A stretch of DNA of 64,000 bases from Streptomyces cirratus. Lineage in GTDB: Bacteria; Actinomycetota; Actinomycetes; Streptomycetales; Streptomycetaceae. The position numbers were made by a program, and so were the translations under genes. The notes below the pieces were generated by a model that was not told where the DNA came from, searched no databases, and saw only the letters and a list, made by a program, of their open reading frames with translations. Positions 17,196 through 27,898 of the stretch are shown here, one piece after another (the stretch's first letter is position 1; each line of letters begins with the position of its first letter). The stretch covers positions 434,001 to 498,000 of the forward strand of contig NZ_BMVP01000004.1 of assembly GCF_014650775.1 (NCBI RefSeq). Direction: 5' to 3'.

Positions 17196-17525
17196 ATGGA
17201 TGTTCCCTTCCGCGTCACCGACGCGACCCTCGACGTGATCGAGGTGCTCCTCACGGGCCAGCCGGATCTCTACGGTCTGAAGATCGCCAAAGAGATCGGC
17301 CGCCCTTCCGGCAGCGTCGTTCCCATCCTCATGCGACTTGAGGACTGCGGCTGGGTCACCAGCAAGTGGGAAGACTCTGGCTCGGAGAGCCGGGGGCCGC
17401 GGCGCCGGTTTTATGAGCTGGACCCGAACTGCGACGCCGGGGCACGCAGGCTAGTGGCTTCCCGGAACCGGCCGAAGACGCACGGCATCGGCATCGCCCG
17501 GCCAGGTCTCGCAGGGGGACGTTGA
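17196..17525 (+). CDS. PadR-family transcriptional regulator
   Basis: A 109-residue winged-helix repressor. The N-terminal segment ATLDVIEVLLTGQPDLYGLKIAKEIGRPSGSVVPILMRLEDCGWV is the PadR winged helix, and GPRRRFYELDPNCDAGARRLV is the wing and start of helix 4. The C-terminal dimerisation helix is short. No good ribosome site is seen, and the 16-bp palindrome ends just before the start. The stop codon overlaps the ATG of the next gene (TGATG at 17523-17527), so the two are translated together, and this family often controls an adjacent membrane protein. Confidence 0.88.
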   Translation: MDVPFRVTDATLDVIEVLLTGQPDLYGLKIAKEIGRPSGSVVPILMRLEDCGWVTSKWEDSGSESRGPRRRFYELDPNCDAGARRLVASRNRPKTHGIGIARPGLAGGR

Positions 17526-18301
17526 TGACGACGGTCATTCTTTTCGTGCTCACCGCGATCGTGCTTCCCCTTGCCCTGAGCGAGTTCAGCGAGCGGGCGC
17601 CGTCATCAGCCCAACGCATCACACGATGGACGGCCCGGCGCCTAGGGAGCCCTGATGTCACGGAGCGCTACACCGAGGAATGGCTGGCCGAGCTAGCAGC
17701 GACCCCAGGCAAGCTGAGCCCCCTCGTCGTCGCACTCAGCTACCTCGTCCACCTGCCCATGATCCGGCTTCAGCTGCGACGTCGGCGAGCTGCTGCGCTT
17801 CCTTCCGCCGGGACGCAGGTCCCCGCCACCACGCTGGTCCCTATCCCGCACCTCATCACCTTGAACGGCACGGCTTGGGTCAGGGCTGGAGCACTTGAGC
17901 GCTGCCTACATGCCAGACGTGGGTTGCTCGAATGCGGGTTCTTCATCGTCACGGAAACGAGTCGGCCTGAACTGACTGACGCAATGCAGCGACTGAGAGA
18001 CGCGATCCGGCATGCCGCCGGACTCACGCGACTCGAAGACGCTCCGGAACCCAGCCCGCGCCTGGATTCCCCTACTTTCCGCAACCAGCTGGTTCAGGCC
18101 CTGGCTACTGACACGTTCTTCATCCTGGACGAAGAAGACGACGCCACTCTTCATGTCCTCACAGGGCTTCAGCTAGCCACTCCGATCGTCATCAAGACGA
18201 AGAAGCCTGCGGTCATTCATACCTGGCCCAACCGCTATGAGGTTCCCGAGGGAGATCTGACCGACCCGGGCGTCCTGCAGTCAATCCTTGACCGCGACTG
18301 A
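17525..18301 (+). CDS. Membrane-anchored protein of unknown function paired with PadR
   Basis: 258 residues. An N-terminal membrane span (about residues 3-20) is followed by SERAPSSAQRITRWTARRLGSPDVTERYTEEWLAEL, a segment I associate with actinobacterial proteins encoded beside PadR regulators. A second hydrophobic stretch (SPLVVALSYLVHLPMI) follows. The C-terminal half (about 110-258) looks soluble, with a mixed alpha/beta pattern and an acidic FFILDEEDDATLHVLTGLQ, and I cannot place it in a family. The start ATG has AGGGGGA 5 bases upstream and overlaps the padR stop. It is the last gene before the element's right end, so it may be cargo rather than part of the transposition machinery. Confidence 0.7.
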   Translation: MTTVILFVLTAIVLPLALSEFSERAPSSAQRITRWTARRLGSPDVTERYTEEWLAELAATPGKLSPLVVALSYLVHLPMIRLQLRRRRAAALPSAGTQVPATTLVPIPHLITLNGTAWVRAGALERCLHARRGLLECGFFIVTETSRPELTDAMQRLRDAIRHAAGLTRLEDAPEPSPRLDSPTFRNQLVQALATDTFFILDEEDDATLHVLTGLQLATPIVIKTKKPAVIHTWPNRYEVPEGDLTDPGVLQSILDRD

Positions 18302-18418
18302 CTGTTGCTCTCTCGGCTGTCGGACAAGACCCGCTGGATCTGCTAGGAGACGCCATGCCCAGGGTCAACAACACCGAGAGCGGTCAACGGTCAGCCCACA
18401 ACCCCGCCCACAAGCCCA
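18302..18418. other. Right terminal region of the mobile element
   Basis: 117 non-coding bases between the last cargo gene and the resumption of the PIG-L gene. It contains several GGTCA-type direct copies (GGTCAACAAC, GGTCAACGGTCAG) and two CCCACAA copies, plausible recombinase-binding sites, ending in CACAAG at 18409-18414. The reading frame of the PIG-L fragment stays open through it back to a TTG at 18288, so a fusion protein with a foreign N-terminus is possible but unlikely to be functional. Confidence 0.55.
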
Positions 18419-19157
18419 TCCCGATGACGAATCACTCCTCGCCGGGGGCGTGTTCGCCCAGCTCGCCGCCGGCGGCGCGCGCACGGGCGTCGTCACCACC
18501 ACCTGGGCGCCGGACGGCCGGCGGGCCGCCGAGCTCGCCGACGCCCTGGCCGTCCTCGGGGCCGGACGCCCTCGGATGCTCGGGTTCGCCGACGCGCGGG
18601 TCCCCGATTCGGCGCCCGGGCGGCCACGGCTGTGTGACGCGCCGTTCGACGAGGTGGCCGGGCTGCTGGTCCGGCACATCCGCGAGTTCCGTCCGGAGGT
18701 CATCGTCACCCATGACGCCTACGGCCAGTTGACGGGTCACCCCGACCACGTCCGCACCCACCGGCTGACCACCGTCGCAGCGCACGCCGCCGGGCTCGAA
18801 CACCTGTATCCCGACGCCGGAGCGCCCTGGCAGCCGGCCGCTCTCCACCTGGCCACTCACCCGCACTCCGGCGTCGGCGAGCTGGGTCCCCTCCTGGCCC
18901 GGGTCGGCAAGAGGCTGCTGAGCGTGCCGGACGAGCACATCACCGCGACCGTCGACGTGAGCGCCTGGCTGGGGCAGAAGTGGGCCGCCATCGCCGCGCA
19001 CCGCAGTGAAGCAGCGCGGGAGCGTTCACTTCCCGGCATTCTTCTGCGCCTGTCGGCCGAGACCCGGGAGCGGATCCTCTCCACCGAGTACTACACCCGC
19101 CTCGGCGTGCGGCAGGCGCCCGGGCCGGGCCCCGGCCGGGTGGTGTTTCCGAGGTGA
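18419..19157 (+). pseudogene. 3' part of PIG-L deacetylase gene, severed from its start
   Basis: The fragment begins inside the histidine codon of HPDDESLLAGG, the zinc-binding motif of PIG-L/LmbE N-acetylglucosaminide deacetylases (MshB, GlcNAc-PI deacetylase family). It continues to the normal end, including the second metal-site region THDAYGQLTGHPDHVRTH. Nothing else in it looks damaged. The promoter, start codon and first 16 residues lie 7.26 kb away at 11108-11157. Precise excision of the element would restore a 262-residue protein. The substrate is unknown; a role in mycothiol or an antibiotic pathway is possible. Confidence 0.85.
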
Positions 19158-19175
19158 GGGGGTGAGCCTGGGGTC

Positions 19176-20738
19176 ATGACCGGAGCTGTGGAGCCGCCGC
19201 GAGAGCCGTCCGTCGGGCCGAGGGTTCCGCCATCCGCCGGGGGTGGGGTGCCCGATGTGCCGTTGGCCTCCGCGCGGGGGCGGTGGATCGTGTTCACCAC
19301 CGTGCTCGGGTCGAGCATGGTGTTGCTGGACTCGACGGTGGTCAACGTCGCGCTCCCGAGCATCGGCCGGGACCTCGGCGCCGACCTCGCGGTGCTCCAG
19401 TGGACGGTGAACGCCTACCTGCTGACCCTGGCCGGGCTGATCCTGGTCGGCGGGGCGCTCGGGGACCGCTTCGGGCGGCGGCGGGTCTTCGTGCTGGGCG
19501 TGGTGTGGTTCGCCGCCGGTTCCCTGCTGTGCGGGATCGCGCCGAACGCCGGTGTGCTGATCGGCGCCCGCGCCCTCCAGGGCATCGGCGGGGCGCTGCT
19601 GACACCGGGTTCCCTCGCGCTGATCCAGGGTTCGATCCGGGGCGACGACCGGGCCCGGGCAGTCGGTCTGTGGTCCGGGCTGGGCGGTGTCGGCGCGGCC
19701 GTGGGGCCGTTCCTCGGCGGGTGGCTGGTCGACGGGCCCGGCTGGCGCTGGGTGTTCCTGCTGAACGTGCCGCTCGCCGCGCTGTGCGTGCCGGTGGCGC
19801 TGAGGCACGTACCGGAATCACGCGATCCGGATGCGCACGGGAGGTTCGACGTGGCGGGAGCCGTGATCGGGGCCGCCGCGCTCGGCCTGCTCACCTACGC
19901 GCTGATCGAGGCCCGGTCCGGTACGGCGCTGGTGGCGGCCACGGCGGTGGGCGGGCTGCTGCTGGGGGTCCTGTTCGTCTATGTCGAGCGGCACAGGCAG
20001 TACCCGATGGTGCCGCCGTCGATATTCGCCTCCCGCCAATTCACGGCCGTCAACCTGGTCACCCTGTGCGTGTACGCGGCCTTCGGCGGCTTCTTCTTCC
20101 TCGTGGTGCTCCAGCTCCAGGTGGTCTCCGGGTACTCGGCGATGGCCGCCGGGGCCGCGCTGCTGCCGACCACGGCGCTGATGCTGCTGCTGTCGGCCCG
20201 CGCGGGCGCGCTCGGGGAGCGCATCGGGCCACGGCTCCCCCTGACCGTGGGCCCGCTGCTGTGCGCGGGCGGGATGCTGCTGATGCTGCGCGTCGGACCG
20301 GGCGCCTCGTACCTGTTGGACGTGCTGCCCGCACTGGTCGTGATGGGGATGGGGATGGTGACCCTGGTGGCTCCGCTGACGGCGACGGTGCTGGCTTCGG
20401 TGGATCCCGGCCGGGCGGGTCTGGCCAGCGGCATCAACAACGCCGCCGCACGGGCCGCCGGGTTGCTGGCGGTGGCCGCGCTGCCGCTGCTGGCGGGGAT
20501 GGGCCCCGACTCCTACCTCTCCGCGCCGCGTTTCGACGCGGCCTTCGGCCGGGCCATGGCCTGGTGCGCGGGGGTGCTGGTGGTGGGGGCGGTGCTGGCG
20601 TGGACGACCGTGCGCAATCCCGCGCCGGCGGCGTGCCACCCGCTGTGCCGTACGTGCTGCGGGGTGACCTCGCCGCCGCTGGAGCCGCCGCGAGCGACGC
20701 AGGCGCCCCTGGAACCGCCGCGCACGGCGGAGGGGTGA
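19176..20738 (+). CDS. MFS drug-efflux transporter, DHA2 (14-TM) family
   Basis: A 520-residue proton-coupled exporter of the EmrB/QacA type. Motif A is GALGDRFGRRRVF between helices 2 and 3. LDSTVVNVALPSIGRDLG in helix 1 is the DHA2 motif, and motif C-like GVGAAVGPFLGGWLVD lies in helix 5. About 14 hydrophobic helices can be counted. The C-terminal 40 residues are unusual, Pro/Cys-rich (CHPLCRTCCG, then two LEPPR repeats), and probably cytoplasmic. It starts 18 bases after the PIG-L fragment and is followed 15 bases later by a small membrane protein. It may export the product of a pathway involving the methyltransferase and deacetylase. Confidence 0.92.
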   Translation: MTGAVEPPREPSVGPRVPPSAGGGVPDVPLASARGRWIVFTTVLGSSMVLLDSTVVNVALPSIGRDLGADLAVLQWTVNAYLLTLAGLILVGGALGDRFGRRRVFVLGVVWFAAGSLLCGIAPNAGVLIGARALQGIGGALLTPGSLALIQGSIRGDDRARAVGLWSGLGGVGAAVGPFLGGWLVDGPGWRWVFLLNVPLAALCVPVALRHVPESRDPDAHGRFDVAGAVIGAAALGLLTYALIEARSGTALVAATAVGGLLLGVLFVYVERHRQYPMVPPSIFASRQFTAVNLVTLCVYAAFGGFFFLVVLQLQVVSGYSAMAAGAALLPTTALMLLLSARAGALGERIGPRLPLTVGPLLCAGGMLLMLRVGPGASYLLDVLPALVVMGMGMVTLVAPLTATVLASVDPGRAGLASGINNAAARAAGLLAVAALPLLAGMGPDSYLSAPRFDAAFGRAMAWCAGVLVVGAVLAWTTVRNPAPAACHPLCRTCCGVTSPPLEPPRATQAPLEPPRTAEG

Positions 20739-20753
20739 GGCCTTCGAGCCGCG

Positions 20754-21404
20754 ATGTGCTGGAGCGCGACGGCCGACCTGACGGCGGGCACCGTCATCAC
20801 CGCCGTGGGGGCGGTCTGCGTGCTGCGCGTGCGGCGGGCCCGCGATCTGCCCGTGGCCGCGCTGCCGCTGCTGCTCGGCGTCCACCAGCTGCTGGAGGCG
20901 GCCGTCTGGGAGTCGGGCGGGGGCTGTGGCACGGCCGCCACCGCGTGGGCGGTGATCGCCCTGCCGGTGCTGCCGGTGTGGGTGTCACTGGGGGTGCTGC
21001 TGGCCGCCGGGCCGGGTGCTCCGCGGCGGCTGTGGTGGCCGGTGGCCTCCGGTCTCGCCACGGCCGGGGTCCTGGCACACTGCCTCGCCACCGGCCCGGT
21101 GTCGGCGCGGATCCGGGGCCACACCATCGGCTACGGCGTCGACGTGCCGTACCCGGCGCCGGTCATCGCCGGCTACTTGTTCGCCACGCTGGGCGCCCTG
21201 CTGCTCGGCGGTGACCGCCGGCTGCGGCTGATCGGGGCGGTCCTGGCCGTGGGCGCGGTGGTCTGTGCGGGGCTGTGGCGGCTGGAGTTCGCCTCCACCT
21301 GGTGTGCGTTCGCGGCGGTGGCGTCGGTGCTGGTGCTGGGCTGGGTGCGCAGCCGAGCGCCCCGCCGTCACTGGTTGCGGGCGCCGAGGACGAAGAGCAG
21401 GTAG
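20754..21404 (+). CDS. DUF6629-like membrane protein
   Basis: 216 residues beginning MCWSATADLTAGTVITAVG, the conserved opening of the actinobacterial family I know as DUF6629. Six or seven hydrophobic helices are visible, with polar residues HQLLEAAVWE in helix 3 and a conserved-looking YGVDVPYPAPVIAGYLFATLG loop and helix. The function is not known. It lies 15 bases after the MFS gene. Its last 37 bases overlap, on the opposite strand, the end of the 54-aa gene at 21368. Confidence 0.8.
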   Translation: MCWSATADLTAGTVITAVGAVCVLRVRRARDLPVAALPLLLGVHQLLEAAVWESGGGCGTAATAWAVIALPVLPVWVSLGVLLAAGPGAPRRLWWPVASGLATAGVLAHCLATGPVSARIRGHTIGYGVDVPYPAPVIAGYLFATLGALLLGGDRRLRLIGAVLAVGAVVCAGLWRLEFASTWCAFAAVASVLVLGWVRSRAPRRHWLRAPRTKSR

Positions 21405-21532
21405 ACGAATGCGGCGAAGAGGTGGCCCACGAAGAGGTAGGCGACGAGCCGGATGATCAGCCCGCGCGGGAACTTGGACTCGATGCGCTTGAGGACGCCT
21501 ACGGGCTGGTCGGGCGGCGGGGTGTGGGACAT
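21368..21532 (-). CDS. Small single-span membrane protein (54 aa, DUF6126-like)
   Basis: Starts MSHTPPPDQPVGVLKRIESK and continues with a basic amphipathic stretch and one membrane helix (LVAYLFVGHLFAAFVYLLFVL), ending GARNQ. Such small proteins are commonly encoded directly after an XRE/cupin regulator in Streptomyces, as here (15 bases after it, same strand). It is probably the regulator's target or partner at the membrane. Its 3' end overlaps the convergent gene 20754-21404 by 37 bases, so the two transcripts are antisense there. Confidence 0.78.
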   Translation of the reverse strand: MSHTPPPDQPVGVLKRIESKFPRGLIIRLVAYLFVGHLFAAFVYLLFVLGARNQ

Positions 21533-21547
21533 GGTGCGGCTCCTCGG

Positions 21548-22207
21548 TCAGCGGGGGCTGGTGGGGTTGGTGGCCGCCCCGCCGAGGCACAGCCCGGCGA
21601 GACTGCTCTGCAGCAGGGTGTGGACGAACAGGAGGTCCGTCCCGGTGGCGGTCGCCGCACCGATCCGGTGCGGCGTGAGCGAGTCGAAGTGCGCGCTGTC
21701 GCCCGGCTCCAGCAGGTACTCGGCCTCCCCCAGGTGCAGCCGTAGCGTGCCGGTGAGCACGTACAGCCACTCCTCGCCGGGGTGGACGCGGACCAGCTCG
21801 CCCTGGCCGCGGCCGGGCGGGACGTGCACGCGCAGCGCCTGCATGCCGCGGCCGGAGCCGCCGGCCTGCCAGTACGTCCAGCCGTCCGCCTCGCGGGCCC
21901 CGGGTCCGCCCGCCCGTACGATGGGATCGGCTACGGCCTGGGTCTCGCCGAGCAGCTCGGAGACGGTCGTGCCGTAGGTGCGGGCGAGGCCGAGGAGCAG
22001 CGGCAGCGAGGGCTGGCGCCGCCCGGTCTCCAGCCGGGACAGGTGGGCGGGCGAGAGCCGGGCCCGGGCGGCGGCGGCTTCCAGGGTGAGCCCGGCGCGG
22101 CGGCGCAGCTCGCGCAGCTGCGGGGCGACGGCGGGCAGTCCTTCGTCTTCGGGGGGTTCGTCGGCGTCGGCGTGGGTCTCGGCGCCGGGGGCGGGACCGG
22201 TAGTCAT
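21548..22207 (-). CDS. XRE-family regulator with cupin sensor domain
   Basis: 219 residues. An acidic N-terminus (1-27) is followed by a helix-turn-helix (about 30-85, LRELRRRAGLTLEAAAARARLSPAHLSRLETGRRQPSLPLLLGLA) and a C-terminal cupin barrel (about 115-200) with PGEEWLYVLTGTLRLHLGEAEYLLEPGDSAHFDSLTPHR. This layout is that of small-molecule-responsive repressors such as SutR/PuuR relatives. The ligand is unknown. The ATG at 22207 is preceded by GAGG. A 17-bp tandem motif upstream (22228-22261) is its likely operator. It is co-transcribed with the 54-aa membrane protein. Confidence 0.88.
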   Translation of the reverse strand: MTTGPAPGAETHADADEPPEDEGLPAVAPQLRELRRRAGLTLEAAAARARLSPAHLSRLETGRRQPSLPLLLGLARTYGTTVSELLGETQAVADPIVRAGGPGAREADGWTYWQAGGSGRGMQALRVHVPPGRGQGELVRVHPGEEWLYVLTGTLRLHLGEAEYLLEPGDSAHFDSLTPHRIGAATATGTDLLFVHTLLQSSLAGLCLGGAATNPTSPR

Positions 22208-22227
22208 GCCTCGATTGAGCCAGAGAT

Positions 22228-22261
22228 TTGCCTACCTGACAAGCTTGCTTACCTCTGAGGC
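22228..22261. promoter_or_regulatory. Two 17-bp direct repeats, probable XRE operator
   Basis: TTGCCTACCTGACAAGC (22228-22244) is followed at once by TTGCTTACCTCTGAGGC (22245-22261); 11 of 17 positions match, including TTGC-TACCT. The pair occupies the short gap between the regulator start and the end of the ligase gene, a usual place for autorepression. AAGCTT at the junction gives it partial dyad symmetry. Confidence 0.6.
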
Positions 22262-22270
22262 AAAACTGTT

Positions 22271-23812
22271 TCAATCGGTCCGGTCGCCGAGCACCGTCTC
22301 CACCGTGTCCGCCTCCTGCGCGTTCTTGTCCGGGCGGTGCCGCAGTACCCGCGCGAAGCGCAGCGCGACCCCGGCCGGGTAGCGCGTGGAGCGCTGCAAG
22401 CCGTCGTAGGCGATCTCCACGACCAGCTCCGGCCGCACCCACACGGTGAACCCTTCTTCGCGCACCGCGAGTTCCCGCAGCCGTCCGGTCTGCCAGCGCA
22501 GCATCTCGTCGGTGAGGCCCTTGAAGGTCTTGCCGAGCATCGCGAAGCTGCCGTCCGCGGCCCGCGCGCCCAGGTGCAGGTTGGACAGCAGGCCGGTACG
22601 CCGCCCGTGGCCCCATTCCGCGGCCAGCACGACCAGGTCGAGGGTGTGCACCGGCTTCACCTTGAGCCACTGTTTGCCGCGCCGGCCGGCGGCGTAGGGA
22701 GAGTCGAGGCCCTTGATCACGACGCCCTCGTGCCCCCGGCGCAGCGCCTCGGCCGCGAACGCCTCGGCGTCGGCCGACTGCGCCTGCGGGTCCTCGACGG
22801 CCAGTCGGCGCACCCGGGAGGTCTCCGGCACCAGCTCGGCGAGCACCGCGTACCGCTCGCGGACCGGCAGGTCGAGCAGTACGTCGTCACCGGCGGCCAG
22901 GACGTCGAAGAAGTAGGCGCTGACGGGCAGGGTCTGGCGTGCCGCCGCCACGTCCAGCCGGGACCCGACCCGGCTCGCGATCTCCTGGAAAGGGACCGGA
23001 CGGCCGTCGGCGCCCTCACCGATGACCTCACCGTCGAGGATGAACCGGTCGCCGGCCAGGGTGAGGGCGAGTGCGGCCACTTCGGGGAGCCGGGCGGTGA
23101 TCTCGTCGAGGGAGCGGGTGTAGACGCGTACGTCGTCGCCGGCCCGGTGGACCTGTACGCGGATGCCGTCCAGCTTCTCCTCCACGGCGCAGGGCCCGAG
23201 CGCGGCCACCGCTTCGGCCACCGAGGCTGCCGTGCCCGCGAGCATCGGCTGGACGGGCTGCCCGACGCGCAGCGTGACCGCCCGCAGGGCTTCGGCGCCT
23301 TCGGCGAGGACGGCGGCCCCGACCCGGGGCAGCGAACCGTCCAGCATCACGGCCCGGCGCAGTGCGGCGGCGGGCACCCCGGCGGCAGCGGCCACCCCTT
23401 CCAGTGCGACGGCGTCCAGGGCGCCCTGGCGTACCTCTCCGGACAGCAGGCTCCGCAGGAACCGCTGTTCGGGGTCGGTGGCGGCGCCGAGCAGGCCGTC
23501 CAGGAGGCGGCGCCGCTCGGCTTGCGAGCCCGTGCCGGAGACGGCGGCGAGACGGGTGACGGCCGCGTCGACGGCGCCGACGGTGAGGGTGGGCCGGTCG
23601 GCGGGCTCGACCTCCCGGCCGAGGGCGCTCCAGCCGATGCCGGGGCGGCCCTGCGGGAGCCGTCCGGCGAGGTAGGCGATCACCAGCGCGGCCTCTTCGG
23701 GCGGCGCGACGGCGAACAGCTCCGCGAGCAGGGCGGTCTTGCGGGAACGGGCGGAGGTCTCGGCGACCTCCCGGGACACGCGAGCGACCTCGGCCAGCAG
23801 CATGCGGACCAT
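22271..23812 (-). CDS. ATP-dependent DNA ligase
   Basis: A 513-residue ligase that seals nicks using ATP. The adenylated lysine is in EEKLDGIRVQVH (motif I). Motif III LDGEVIGEG, motif IV HEGVVIKGLDSPYAAGRRGKQWLKVKP and motif VI-like ALRFARVLRHRPDK are all recognisable. The N-terminal domain of about 200 residues is the helical DNA-binding domain of the archaeal/LigB-like family. The start could be ATG at 23812 (MVRMLL) or at 23803 (MLLAEVARVSREV), the second matching relatives. It is divergent from the hydrolase-ABC fusion, across a 307-base gap. The role is probably repair, since replication normally uses the NAD-dependent LigA. Confidence 0.93.
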   Translation of the reverse strand: MVRMLLAEVARVSREVAETSARSRKTALLAELFAVAPPEEAALVIAYLAGRLPQGRPGIGWSALGREVEPADRPTLTVGAVDAAVTRLAAVSGTGSQAERRRLLDGLLGAATDPEQRFLRSLLSGEVRQGALDAVALEGVAAAAGVPAAALRRAVMLDGSLPRVGAAVLAEGAEALRAVTLRVGQPVQPMLAGTAASVAEAVAALGPCAVEEKLDGIRVQVHRAGDDVRVYTRSLDEITARLPEVAALALTLAGDRFILDGEVIGEGADGRPVPFQEIASRVGSRLDVAAARQTLPVSAYFFDVLAAGDDVLLDLPVRERYAVLAELVPETSRVRRLAVEDPQAQSADAEAFAAEALRRGHEGVVIKGLDSPYAAGRRGKQWLKVKPVHTLDLVVLAAEWGHGRRTGLLSNLHLGARAADGSFAMLGKTFKGLTDEMLRWQTGRLRELAVREEGFTVWVRPELVVEIAYDGLQRSTRYPAGVALRFARVLRHRPDKNAQEADTVETVLGDRTD

Positions 23813-24119
23813 AGTGCCGCCGCCGGGCGCACCGCGCAGGTCGGGGCGGCGCCTCGCGTGGCGGGGGCACGGCAGCCACGTCACGGGCCGAGGCTCCCCG
23901 GAGCGGCGGGCGCGCGTCGCCGCCCCGGGAGGAGCGCCGGGACGAAAGGGGCAGCGCGGGCCGGGGCGGGGTCGCGCCGGAGTCGGCGCGCGCAGGCGTC
24001 GCCCGGGGCCGGCGTACCGCGAGTGCGGTATCCAGGGCGGCCGGTGTAGTCCTTGAGGACGCCCCGGGCTCAGCCTGAGGGCGCCTGGGCAGCCGGGGCC
24101 GGACCCGTAGGGTTCCCGT
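23813..24119. other. Divergent intergenic region, no gene
   Basis: A 307-base gap between the divergent ligase and hydrolase-ABC genes. It should hold both promoters. It is almost pure GC-rich sequence with short inverted repeats (for example CCGGGG/CCCCGG combinations). I see no clear promoter boxes or operator. Confidence 0.4.
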
Positions 24120-26863
<2,744 letters not shown>

Positions 26864-26867
<4 letters not shown>

Positions 26868-27730
26868 CCGCTGCTGTGGACACGGCCCCGGGGTACCGGC
26901 CCGGGCGGACGCTCCCGCTGCGCGTGGAGGCGCTGCGGCAGTGGCGCAGGCGGCGGACGCTGGTGATGGGCGGGGTGCTCGCGGCGCTGCCCTTCGTCAT
27001 GATCATCGCGTTCGCGGTGGGCGGGGGGCAGGACGGCGGCCGGGGCGGCGGGGACGGGCGGGTCACGCTGATCGACACCGCGACCGCCTCGGGCGCGAAC
27101 TTCGCCGCGACCTGCCTGTTCGTGTCGGCGGGGTTCCTGCTGGTGGTGCCGGTGGCCCTGTTCTGCGGGGACACGGTGGCGTCGGAGGCGAGCTGGTCCT
27201 CGCTGCGCTACCTGCTGGCCTCGCCGGTGCCGAGGGCGCGGCTGCTGTGGAGCAAGCTCGTGGTCGCGCTGGGGTTCAGCCTGGCGGCGATGGTGCTGCT
27301 GCCGGTGGTGGCGCTGGCGGCGGGCACGGCCGCGTACGGGTGGGGGCCGCTGAGGCTGCCCACGGGTGGTGCGCTGGCCGCCGGCGACGCGGTGCCACGG
27401 CTGGCGCTGGTCGTCGCGTTCGTCTTCGTGTCGCAGCTGGTGACTGCGGGGCTGGCGTTCTGGCTGTCGACGCGGACCGACGCGCCGCTGGGCGCGGTGG
27501 GCGGGGCGGTCGGGCTGACGATCGTCGGGAACGTGCTGGACGCGGTGACGGCGCTCGGCTCCTGGCGGGAGTTCCTGCCCGCGCACTGGCAGTTCGCGTG
27601 GGCGGACGCGCTCCAGCCGCAGCTGGAGTGGGGCGGGATGATCAAGGGTGCGGCGGTGTCGGTGTCGTACGCGGTGGTGCTGTTCGCGCTCGCGTTCCGG
27701 GGCTTCGCCCGCAAGGACATCGTGTCCTGA
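26864..27730 (+). CDS. ABC-2 type permease partner of the hydrolase-ATPase fusion
   Basis: A 288-residue membrane protein with about six spans. The first follows QWRRRRTLVMGGVLAALPFVMIIAFAVGG, and the pattern of four or more closely spaced helices between residues 85 and 285 is that of ABC-2 (NatB/DrrB-like) permeases. CGDTVASEASWSSLRYLLASPVPRARLLWSKL is the conserved coupling-helix region of this class. GTG at 26864 overlaps the upstream stop as GTGA, so the pair is made together. A strong hairpin (27757-27795) follows. It likely dimerises and uses the fused ATPase at the end of the upstream protein. Confidence 0.9.
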
Positions 27731-27756
27731 GGGCGGGCGCGGCCGCTCGCGCACGG

Positions 27757-27795
27757 GGGAAGCCGTCGAAGACCCGGGGTCTTCGGCGGCTTCCC
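27757..27795. terminator. Long hairpin, bidirectional terminator
   Basis: The left arm at 27757-27775 (GGGAAGCCGTCGAAGACCC) pairs with the right arm to 27795 over 19 positions with a single G-T wobble and almost no loop. It lies between the convergent permease and aldo/keto reductase genes. There is no U-tract on either side, as is common in Streptomyces. Confidence 0.8.
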
Positions 27796-27816
27796 TGTAT
27801 GAAGCCCCTTGTCTGC

Positions 27817-27890
27817 GGGGCGGCCGGCCCGCTCGGGCTGTTCTGTCGCGGGGCGGCCGGCCCGCTCGGGCTGTTCTGTCGCGGGGCGGG
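27817..27890. repeat. 33-bp perfect tandem duplication
   Basis: A 33-base unit starting GGGGCGGCCGGCCCGCTCGG occurs at 27817-27849 and identically at 27850-27882, with a partial third copy (GGGGCGG) to 27890. It sits between the terminator and the end of the aldo/keto reductase gene. No function is evident; it may be recent slippage. Confidence 0.85.
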
Positions 27891-27898
27891 CCCCCCGC

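Larger units (their letters stand above)
11158..18418 (+). mobile_element. Tn554/GIT-like multi-recombinase element inserted in a PIG-L gene
   Basis: About 7.26 kb, bounded by the two halves of a PIG-L gene. It carries three overlapping tyrosine-recombinase-like genes, a small TnpC-like gene, then a PadR regulator and an unknown membrane gene as apparent cargo. Base composition is visibly less GC-rich than the flanks. Terminal CTTGTG faces inward at 11158-11163 and, inverted (CACAAG), at 18409-18414. Further inward, CTGACCG at the left matches CGGTCAG at the right. No target duplication longer than the shared CA is visible, as expected for tyrosine-recombinase transposition. Exact crossover positions are uncertain by a few bases (left 11153-11158, right 18415-18419). 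Confidence 0.85.

Noticed and set aside
18355..18732. ATG frame starting MPRVNNTES across the element's right end
   Set aside because: It is out of frame with the PIG-L sequence, whose frame carries the HPDD motif and all family features.
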